DNA from: Microcoleaceae cyanobacterium UBA11344
Lineage (GTDB): Bacteria > Cyanobacteriota > Cyanobacteriia > Cyanobacteriales > Microcoleaceae
Reading direction: 5' to 3'
Length of the DNA stretch: 7,604 nucleotides
Assembly: GCA_003483675.1 (NCBI GenBank)
Contig: DMYK01000117.1
Coordinates: forward strand, 9,611-17,214
Shown here: one piece after another, positions 1 through 5,528 of the stretch
Numbering within the stretch: position 1 is the first letter of the stretch
Layout of the letters: each line of letters opens with the position of its first letter
Notes under the pieces: generated by a model
Told to the model about the DNA's origin: nothing
What the model saw: the letters and a program-made list of their open reading frames with translations, nothing else
Database searches by the model: none
Translations under genes and position numbers: made by a program

Positions 1-1218
1 GTCGGAATAATTTACTTTTGGCAGAGTAACAATCCGGCGAGGGCAAAAGAATTGTTCGCTCGCGGTCAGCAGAAGGCACTGCAAGGGGACAAAGTAGGTG
101 CGATCGCCGATTATACAAGCGCGATCGCCCTGAATGCCAGCGATGCGGAAGCTTTCTATCATCGAGCTAACGCTCGCTACGACATCGGAGATCGCGAGCA
201 AGCAGTACAGGACTACACGCAAGCCATTAAATTCAATCCTAGCCACAGCAAAGCCATCTACAATCGAGGTCTGGCCCGCCACGACCTCGGGGACAAGCGC
301 GGTGCCCTCGAAGATTTCACCATCGCCATTAGGCTGAATCCGAGCGACGCAGAGGCTTACTACCAGCGGGCTCTAGCCTACTACGATTTGGGAGACTACC
401 GCACTGCAATTGAAGACTACACTCAAGCAATTCGACTGGCTCCCAATGATGCTACAGCTTACAGCAACCGGGGTTTAGCTCGATCGGCGATCGGCGACAA
501 GAGTGGGGCGATGGCAGATTTTACGCAAGCGATTCAAATTAGCCCCAATGATGCTGGGGTTTATTACAGTCGGGGTCGATCGAGATTTAATCTGGCAGAT
601 TATCAAGGAGCGATGGCAGATTATAGTAAGGCGATCGAATTGGCACCAGATCGAGCTGATGCTTATACCAACCGATGCGGTGCTTACTTGAATTTGGCAA
701 GTTACGACAAAGCGATTGCAGATTGCACCCAAGCAATTACCATCGATCCAAAAGACGAAGCTGCTTATAACAACCGCTGCATTGCTTACCTGAATTTAAA
801 ACAATTTCAGAAAGCTGGTGAAGATTGCAGTTTGACCATCGGACTTAACGGCAACAATCCTAAAGCATACGGTAATCGAGGGTTGGCTCGATCGGCTGCG
901 GGAGACAAGGGCGGGGCGATCGAAGATTTTACTCAGGCAATTCGCCTCAATCCCAGTGATGCAGTTGCTTACAGCAATCGCGGTACTATTTACTCTGAAC
1001 TCAAAAACTACGCTTTAGCCGTTGAGGATTTTGCCCAGTCACTGCGGCTCAATCCCAACAATGCTACAGCTTTCTACAGCCGTGGCCTCGTCCGCCGCCA
1101 ACTCAAAGATCGTACCGGGGCGATCGAGGATTTTCAGAAAGCTGCAACCCTGTTTCTAGAACAAGGGAGGGCTGATGGTTTCCAAAACGCGCAATTACAG
1201 ATTAACGAAATTAAGTAA
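1..1218 (+). CDS. TPR-repeat protein, 3' part; probably C-terminal half of a Ser/Thr kinase-TPR protein
   Basis: The frame is open from base 1 to the TAA at 1216-1218, giving 405 codons. A TTG at base 52 is not a credible start because the coding sequence continues upstream of it. The first codons read VGIIYFWQSN, like the end of a membrane helix, followed by about eleven 34-residue TPRs (recurring NRGLAR and DYTQAI). TPRs form helical pairs that bind protein partners. The complete gene downstream matches it repeat for repeat, including a membrane helix directly before the TPRs. I therefore infer that the missing upstream part encodes a kinase domain. Repeats 7 and 8 carry four cysteines (codons 226, 242, 260, 276), also conserved in the paralog. 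By eye, codons at about 240-420 are more GC-rich than the matching part of the paralog. It could instead be a membrane-anchored TPR protein without a kinase. TPR call very sure; kinase part inferred. Confidence 0.9.
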   Translation, partial: VGIIYFWQSNNPARAKELFARGQQKALQGDKVGAIADYTSAIALNASDAEAFYHRANARYDIGDREQAVQDYTQAIKFNPSHSKAIYNRGLARHDLGDKRGALEDFTIAIRLNPSDAEAYYQRALAYYDLGDYRTAIEDYTQAIRLAPNDATAYSNRGLARSAIGDKSGAMADFTQAIQISPNDAGVYYSRGRSRFNLADYQGAMADYSKAIELAPDRADAYTNRCGAYLNLASYDKAIADCTQAITIDPKDEAAYNNRCIAYLNLKQFQKAGEDCSLTIGLNGNNPKAYGNRGLARSAAGDKGGAIEDFTQAIRLNPSDAVAYSNRGTIYSELKNYALAVEDFAQSLRLNPNNATAFYSRGLVRRQLKDRTGAIEDFQKAATLFLEQGRADGFQNAQLQINEIK

Positions 1219-1220
1219 AC

Positions 1221-1430
1221 TATTACTCAGTAATCAGTAATCAGTAGTCATTGGTCATTGGTCATTAGTCAGTGGTTATTTGTGAGTTGTTATTTGTGAG
1301 TTGTTATTTGTGAGTTGTTATTTGTGATTTGTTATTTGTTATTTGTTATTTGTTGGTGGTTAGTTGGTGATCATAACTAATTCCCAATTCCCAATTCCCA
1401 ATTCCCAATTCCCAATTCCCAATTCCCAAT
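1221..1430. repeat. 30-unit heptanucleotide array in one register (STRR-like)
   Basis: Starting two bases after the upstream stop codon, the whole intergenic region divides into 30 consecutive 7-mers with no slip. The units are TATTACT, CAGTAAT x2, CAGTAGT, CATTGGT x2, CATTAGT, CAGTGGT, then TATTTGT alternating with GAGTTGT (three pairs), TATTTGT, GATTTGT, TATTTGT x3, TGGTGGT, TAGTTGG, TGATCAT, AACTAAT, and TCCCAAT x7. In this register 29 of 30 units end in T. Short tandem heptamers are known in cyanobacterial intergenic DNA. The array ends exactly at the ATG of the next gene. I see no convincing promoter inside it. Confidence 0.93.
1379..1430. repeat. AATTCCC heptamer, seven perfect copies plus AAT
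   Basis: This is the last and most homogeneous block of the heptamer array: seven perfect units followed directly by the first ATG of the kinase gene. It fills the position where a ribosome binding site would lie, and it contains no purine-rich Shine-Dalgarno sequence. The kinase frame is open back to 1377 through this block (the stop TAA is at 1374-1376), but there is no ATG, GTG or TTG in that frame before 1431. Confidence 0.95.
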
Positions 1431-3632
1431 ATGAATATGAATATGGTTGGTCAACTTTTAGACGGACGTTACCGCGTAGTGCAAATCCTGAGTTCGGGGG
1501 CTTTCGGACAAACTTATTTAGCCGTCGATACTCGCCGTCCGGGACACCCTCAATGCGTGGTAAAACAACTCCGCCCTCCGAGCAATACTTCCACAGTTCT
1601 CAAAACGGCATACCGCTTATTTAAACAAGAGGCAGAAATTTTAGAAAAACTGGGAAAACACGATCAAATTCCGTTTTTATTGGCTTATTTTGAAGAAGGA
1701 AATCAATTCTACCTTGTCGAAGAGTTTGTACCTGGTCATGCCTTAAATAGGGAAATTATAGCTGGTCAAGCTTGGCGAGAAGAACAAGTAATATCGCTCT
1801 TGGAAGAAGTATTAGAACTGCTCAGGTTTGTACACTCTCAGGGAGTGATTCACCGCGATGTTAATCCGTCCAATTTAATCCGCCGGAAACCCGACGGTAA
1901 ATTGGTTTTAATTGACTTTGGCTCTGTCAAAGAAGTTACGAATCACATCGGCGATTATGATCATGAATTTCCGAGAACAATTGCTACTGGAACTCCGGCT
2001 TATATGCCGATCGAACAATTTCAAGGCAACCCGCAATTTAGCAGCGATATCTATGCAGTCGGGATGATGGCTATCCAAGCTATCACGGGTTTGCCCGGTA
2101 CGGATTTGCCAAAATTGCAAGATCCGAACCCTTCTCACACCGGAGAAATTGTCTGGCGAAACCGAGCTCAATGTTCGACAAATTTGGCAAATATAATTGA
2201 CAAAATGGTCTGTCACCAGTTTGGTAAGCGCTATAAGTCGGCTGAGGAAGTTTTGGTAGCTCTGAGCAAAATCAAGAACCGCCAAGATGCAGCGGCTACC
2301 TCTCCAAAGGGTAGAATTTCTGCTACTACTTTACAGTCGCCTTCTGGTTTTTGGACTCGTTTTGGTTCTAGTTTGGGGCTGATCTTGGCTGGGTTGGGGG
2401 CTGCGATCGCTTTAGTATTTTTGTTTAATTATTTCCATCGCCCTCATCCAATTAAAGCTAGGGAATATTACGAAGAAGGGGTGGCAAAATCTCACAATAA
2501 AGATGCTGCTGGGGCTGTGCAGGCTTTTAACAGTTCAATTCAGTTAGATCCTCACAATCCTGAGACTTTTTATCAGCGGGGAAATGCTAACTATGATTTA
2601 AAAAAGTATCAGGAGGCGATCGCAGATTATTCTCAGGCGATCGCTCTCAATCCTAAATATTTTGAAGCTTATTTTAACCGGGGATTAGCCCGTCACGACT
2701 TCAACGACAAACGAGGGGCGATCGAGGATTACACTCAGGTTGTGAATCTCCAACCCAATGATGTTGACACCTATTATGAACGAGGAGTTGCTTATTTAGA
2801 ACTGCAAGATTACAAGACTGCTATTCAAGATTTTGACGAGGTAGTTCGATTGCAGCCGACTCTTCCTAAAGCTTATCATTCGCGGGGGTTGGCTCGGGCT
2901 GGGGGTGGCGATTTGCCCGGGGCGATCGGCGATTATACTGAGGCAATTCGGCTCGATTCTCAGAATGTTGATGCTTTCTATAGTCGGGGGAGATCTCGCT
3001 TTCATTTGGGAGATTATAAGGGAGCTTTAGCAGATTATTCTCAGGTAATTGCGATCGATCCTAAAAGTGCAGATGCTTACGCTAATCGGTGCAGCACCCA
3101 GTTGAATTTGGGAGCGCATCAAGCGGCAATAGACGATTGCACTCAGGCAATTTCACTGAGTAATGAGGATGCGGTTCCTTACAACAATCGCTGCATTGCT
3201 TATTTAAACTTAAAGAATTATCCAAAAGCAATTGAGGATTGCACTCAAGCGGTGACATTAAATCCAAATGATGATCATGCTTTTAGCAATCGGGGTTTAG
3301 CTCGCAACGAAGCGGGAGACGCACAGGGGGCGATCGCCGATTTTACCTCAGCAATTGGGCTCAATCCCAACGATGCTGAAGCTTACGCCAATCGAGCCAA
3401 GATTTACCAACAGTTAAATAATTACAATAGTGCGATCGCAGATTATGTCCAAGCGATTCGGCTCAATCCGAATTATGCTGCGGCTTACTATGGTAGAGGC
3501 ATAGTTCGCCGCTCTTTGGGAGACAAAGCCGGAGCCCTTAGCGACTTTGAAAAAGCAGGGAAAATCTTTCTCGATCAAGGGCTTACCGGCGGTTACAAAG
3601 ATGCACAATTTGAGATAGAAAAACTCAAATAG
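1431..3632 (+). CDS. Membrane-anchored Ser/Thr protein kinase with C-terminal TPR domain
   Basis: A complete 733-residue protein. Residues 13-280 form a Hanks-type kinase domain: glycine loop SSGAFG (21-26, first Gly replaced by Ser), ATP-binding Lys45 in VVKQL, helix-C Glu67, catalytic loop HRDVNPSNL (141-149, Asp143), DFG at 162-164, [10 protein letters not shown] (187-196) and SDIYAVG (205-211). The catalytic-loop Lys is Asn145, a variation that seems to recur in cyanobacterial kinases, so activity is still likely. A hydrophobic helix at about 312-333 probably anchors it with the kinase in the cytoplasm; TPR-side topology is not proven. Eleven TPRs follow (about 342-715), likely a partner-binding or sensing surface. 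Three in-frame ATGs (1431, 1437, 1443) give [20 protein letters not shown] looks most like the family start, so 1443 may be the true one. No Shine-Dalgarno precedes them. The gene is a tandem paralog of the upstream TPR gene, and its phosphorylation targets are unknown. Confidence 0.95.
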   Translation: MNMNMVGQLLDGRYRVVQILSSGAFGQTYLAVDTRRPGHPQCVVKQLRPPSNTSTVLKTAYRLFKQEAEILEKLGKHDQIPFLLAYFEEGNQFYLVEEFVPGHALNREIIAGQAWREEQVISLLEEVLELLRFVHSQGVIHRDVNPSNLIRRKPDGKLVLIDFGSVKEVTNHIGDYDHEFPRTIATGTPAYMPIEQFQGNPQFSSDIYAVGMMAIQAITGLPGTDLPKLQDPNPSHTGEIVWRNRAQCSTNLANIIDKMVCHQFGKRYKSAEEVLVALSKIKNRQDAAATSPKGRISATTLQSPSGFWTRFGSSLGLILAGLGAAIALVFLFNYFHRPHPIKAREYYEEGVAKSHNKDAAGAVQAFNSSIQLDPHNPETFYQRGNANYDLKKYQEAIADYSQAIALNPKYFEAYFNRGLARHDFNDKRGAIEDYTQVVNLQPNDVDTYYERGVAYLELQDYKTAIQDFDEVVRLQPTLPKAYHSRGLARAGGGDLPGAIGDYTEAIRLDSQNVDAFYSRGRSRFHLGDYKGALADYSQVIAIDPKSADAYANRCSTQLNLGAHQAAIDDCTQAISLSNEDAVPYNNRCIAYLNLKNYPKAIEDCTQAVTLNPNDDHAFSNRGLARNEAGDAQGAIADFTSAIGLNPNDAEAYANRAKIYQQLNNYNSAIADYVQAIRLNPNYAAAYYGRGIVRRSLGDKAGALSDFEKAGKIFLDQGLTGGYKDAQFEIEKLK

Positions 3633-3647
3633 TCCTCAGCTATCAGT

Positions 3648-3707
3648 TATTAGTAGGGTGCGCAGTGCGCACCTTACTATTAGTAGGGTGCGCAGTGCGC
3701 ACCTTAC
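3648..3707. repeat. Perfect 30-bp tandem duplication carrying a palindrome (copies A and B)
   Basis: Two identical 30-bp units, 3648-3677 and 3678-3707, each begin TATTA followed by a 25-nt palindrome (3653-3677 and 3683-3707). The left arm is GTAGGGTGCGC, the loop AGT and the right arm GCGCACCTTAC. In a plus-strand transcript this makes an 11-bp stem with one G-U pair. The site lies just 3' of the kinase gene and opposite the convergent selO. It could act as a bidirectional terminator or mRNA-end stabiliser, but there is no U-run after the stem, so it is not a classic intrinsic terminator. It resembles REP-like palindromes common in cyanobacterial genomes. Confidence 0.92.
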
Positions 3708-3721
3708 CCAATTCTAGTAGT

Positions 3722-3751
3722 TATTAGTAGGGTGCGCAGTGCGCACCTTAC
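3722..3751. repeat. Third copy of the 30-bp palindromic unit (copy C)
   Basis: Identical over 30 bp to copies A and B, with the palindrome at 3727-3751, but separated from B by 14 bp (3708-3721). Copies B and C are both followed by CCAATTC, so the unit that spread may be about 37 bp. The sequence after C (CCAATTCCCC, then CCAATTCCC) echoes the AATTCCC heptamer found upstream of the kinase gene. Confidence 0.9.
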
Positions 3752-3775
3752 CCAATTCCCCATGTCCAATTCCCT

Positions 3776-5203
3776 TTAAGAGTCTTGGATTTCCTTAACC
3801 AACTCATAAAACGGTTGCCAATTATCCTCAATAGCTATCTGCTCCCAAACAGCCTCAATCGTCGGTCTCAACAGCGATTGTTCGGGATTGTACCTGCGTA
3901 ACCTGTCCGCCATTTGATCCAGATCATCCGCCGACAAAGTTTGCAAAACGTGACAATAAAACTGCCGCCAATGTGCTATCAAATCCGTCGGTTCCGCCTC
4001 GCTAAAAATCTGACTAGCATCATCTCGCCAGGTGCGATCGAACTGTTTTCGCAACTCAAAAAAGAAACCTTGATAATCAACTTGAGACTCAGCCAGCAAT
4101 TTAATTGTCAGTTGCAACAACTCATCAGCATCAGCATCCGGCAATTCCTCAAATCCCAACCTATTAATCATCAACTGCCGATAAGCTGTATTATAATAAT
4201 TGCCAAACTTTGCCAAAGCCGCATCCATATCAGCTTGAGCGATCGCCGAAGCTAGCGGTTGCTGAAGCTTCTCTAAATTCCCCTTGCAAATAAACGGTTG
4301 ATTCCCGTAACAATAAAGACCATAATGGTCAAAATAAGCTGCGGTAAACTGAGGATTATAAGTTGGGATAAAAGCAAAAGGCCCATAATCAAAACTTTCT
4401 CCAGTCATCGACATATTATCAGTATTCAGCACAGCGTGACAAAAACCCGCCGCCATCCACTGAGCAACTAATTCGGCAACTCTCTTGACTAATTCAGCGT
4501 AAAATAGTGCATACTTTTCCGATTTAGAAATATCCCTATTGTTTGCTTCTAAATGCAATTCTGGATAGTAATATTCAATCACAAAATCTAAAAGTTTTGT
4601 AATTAAATCTTGGCGACGGATGTAATGCAATCTTTCAAAAGTACCGAACCGGATGTGAGAATGGCTAAAACGCACCATTACAGACGATCGCGTCGGAGAT
4701 GGTTCGTCCCCTCGCCACAAAGATTCCCCAGTTTCAACTAAACTAAAACAGCGAGATGTACGCACTCCCAATCGGTGCAAAGCTTCAGCCGCCAAAACTT
4801 CCCGAACTCCCCCTTTCAGAGTGAGTCTACCATCAGCAGACCGCGAATAGGGTGTGCGACCGGAGCCTTTTGTGCCGAAGTCATAAAGTCTGCCATCGGT
4901 ACCGCGAACTTGACCGTATAAAAAGCCTCTACCGTCGCCTAAATTGGGGTTATATTCGTTGAATTGATAGCCGTGGTAACGGAGTGCGAGGAAGGGGCGG
5001 ACGCAGTGAAATTCGCCGAATGCTTGGGTGAAATGTTCGTCGGTTACTTGTGCGGGATCTAAACCCAATTTGGGCAATAATTGGTCGTTGCGGAAGCGGA
5101 GGATGTGCTGGGGAAAATCGGCCGCCGGGACTTCATCAAAGTAGTCGCCACCGAGGGATTCGATGGCGGGTTCGTAGTTGAGGGAAAGTATGGGATTTGA
5201 CAT
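3776..5203 (-). CDS. selO: Protein adenylyltransferase SelO (YdiU/UPF0061 family)
   Basis: A 475-residue protein, close to the 478 of E. coli YdiU. SelO proteins are pseudokinase-fold enzymes that bind ATP in a flipped orientation and transfer AMP to Ser, Thr or Tyr of target proteins. E. coli SelO is linked to the oxidative stress response. Visible landmarks are [12 protein letters not shown] (111-122, Lys112), REVLAAEA (134-141, Glu135, the 23-residue spacing expected for the Lys-Glu pair), [13 protein letters not shown] (178-190, Arg178 and Arg185), and LNTDNMSM (259-266) plus DYGP (272-275), which supply the base and metal ligands Asp262, Asn263 and Asp272. The end, KEIQDS, has no cysteine, so the C-terminal redox switch of E. 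coli SelO is absent. The ATG at 5201-5203 has no strong Shine-Dalgarno upstream. selO lies downstream of ppx on the same strand across a 325-bp gap and converges with the kinase gene. Family call very sure; targets in this organism unknown. Confidence 0.96.
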   Translation of the reverse strand: MSNPILSLNYEPAIESLGGDYFDEVPAADFPQHILRFRNDQLLPKLGLDPAQVTDEHFTQAFGEFHCVRPFLALRYHGYQFNEYNPNLGDGRGFLYGQVRGTDGRLYDFGTKGSGRTPYSRSADGRLTLKGGVREVLAAEALHRLGVRTSRCFSLVETGESLWRGDEPSPTRSSVMVRFSHSHIRFGTFERLHYIRRQDLITKLLDFVIEYYYPELHLEANNRDISKSEKYALFYAELVKRVAELVAQWMAAGFCHAVLNTDNMSMTGESFDYGPFAFIPTYNPQFTAAYFDHYGLYCYGNQPFICKGNLEKLQQPLASAIAQADMDAALAKFGNYYNTAYRQLMINRLGFEELPDADADELLQLTIKLLAESQVDYQGFFFELRKQFDRTWRDDASQIFSEAEPTDLIAHWRQFYCHVLQTLSADDLDQMADRLRRYNPEQSLLRPTIEAVWEQIAIEDNWQPFYELVKEIQDS

Positions 5204-5239
5204 TTTTCTATTTTATGCTGAAATTGGCGATCGCTCCAA

Positions 5240-5267
5240 ATTATATACGGGTAAGGTGCGGTGTGCA
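5240..5267 (-). promoter_or_regulatory. Candidate sigma-70-type promoter for selO
   Basis: On the minus strand a perfect -10 TATAAT (5240-5245) is preceded by TGCACA (5262-5267), a 4/6 match to TTGACA, with 16 bp between them. Transcription would start near 5233, giving a leader of about 30 nt that begins around a HIP1 octamer. The -35 and most of the spacer lie in a decayed copy of the palindromic repeat. A second TATAAT at 5292-5297 lacks a good -35. Prediction by eye only. Confidence 0.5.
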
Positions 5268-5270
5268 TGG
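5251..5270. repeat. Decayed copy of the GGTGCGC palindrome
   Basis: The left half, GTAAGGTGCG, is identical to the start of the intact copies at 5417 and 5495. The right half has diverged (GTGTGCATGG in place of CAGTGCGCACC), so the stem is largely lost. It overlaps the candidate selO promoter. Confidence 0.6.
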
Positions 5271-5330
5271 AACTATACAGTTTCTATGGCAATTATATTT
5301 CATTTTTGAATAAGATTTTTTTTATTTACC

Positions 5331-5357
5331 GCAGAGGGCGCAGAGGGCGCAGAGGTG
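5331..5357. repeat. Three tandem copies of the 9-mer GCAGAGGGC
   Basis: Two perfect units (5331-5339, 5340-5348) and one imperfect (5349-5357, GCAGAGGTG). This G-rich 9-mer resembles simple repeats often seen between genes in filamentous cyanobacteria. No function is evident. Confidence 0.85.
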
Positions 5358-5360
5358 CTA

Positions 5361-5387
5361 GAAAAGAGAGAAAGAGGGAGAGGGAAA
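5361..5387. other. 27-base purine-only tract
   Basis: All bases from 5361 to 5387 on the plus strand are A or G, so a ppx or selO transcript from the minus strand would carry a 27-nt C/U run here. It might influence transcription pausing or RNA stability, but nothing in the sequence shows this. It directly follows the 9-mer repeats. Confidence 0.7.
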
Positions 5388-5416
5388 TGTTCGCAATTTA
5401 ATGCAATTAGGTAAGG

Positions 5417-5441
5417 GTAAGGTGCGCAGTGCGCACCCTAC
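5417..5441 (-). repeat. Palindrome copy D, hairpin 3' of ppx
   Basis: On the minus strand the left arm is GTAGGGTGCGC, the loop ACT and the right arm GCGCACCTTAC. The arms equal those of copies A-C but the element is inverted on the chromosome. The stem has one G-U pair in minus-strand RNA and an A-C mismatch in plus-strand RNA. No U-run follows, so a terminator role is only possible. Confidence 0.85.
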
Positions 5442-5494
5442 GGTTTCCAGTTAAACTGCAACGAGAGTCGGCTCCAAAGTTGCCACCAGTAAGG

Positions 5495-5519
5495 GTAAGG
5501 TGCGCAGTGCGCACCCTAC
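5495..5519 (-). repeat. Palindrome copy E, hairpin next to the ppx stop codon
   Basis: Identical to copy D and placed 78 bp from it by the tandem duplication. It starts about 10 bases after the ppx stop codon (5529-5531), so in ppx mRNA the hairpin would form right behind the terminating ribosome. A role in transcript-end formation or protection against 3' decay is plausible but unproven. Confidence 0.85.
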
Positions 5520-5528
5520 GGTTTCCAG

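Larger units (their letters stand above)
5204..5528. other. Intergenic region between ppx and selO (no gene)
   Basis: This 325-bp gap between two minus-strand genes has no credible ORF. Reading from selO upstream it holds a HIP1 octamer (5227-5234), a selO promoter candidate with a decayed palindrome (5240-5270), an AT-rich stretch with a T-run (about 5282-5330), three copies of a 9-mer (5331-5357), a purine tract (5361-5387), and one full copy plus the non-coding part of a second copy of a 78-bp duplication (from 5411). Confidence 0.85.

Noticed and set aside
52..54. TTG as the start of the first TPR gene
   Set aside because: The frame is open back to base 1 and the upstream codons resemble the membrane helix that precedes the TPRs in the paralog, so this is an internal codon.
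1364..1624. 86-codon plus-strand ORF encoding repeated NSQFPIP
   Set aside because: It is the heptamer array translated in another frame (21-nt period) and then overlaps the kinase gene out of frame; it has no family signal.
1908..2285. 125-codon minus-strand ORF antisense to the kinase
   Set aside because: The kinase reading is certain here, and the antisense product shows no domain or start signals.
3648..3751. Possible small CRISPR array
   Set aside because: The repeats are palindromes placed head to tail or with a 14-bp gap; there are no 30-40 bp unique spacers and no cas genes.
3914..4255. 113-codon plus-strand ORF antisense to selO
   Set aside because: It lies wholly inside a well-conserved gene on the other strand, with low-complexity composition and no recognisable domain.
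5303..5330. T-run as an intrinsic terminator
   Set aside because: The T-run is on the plus strand, where no gene ends, and no stable GC-rich stem directly precedes it.
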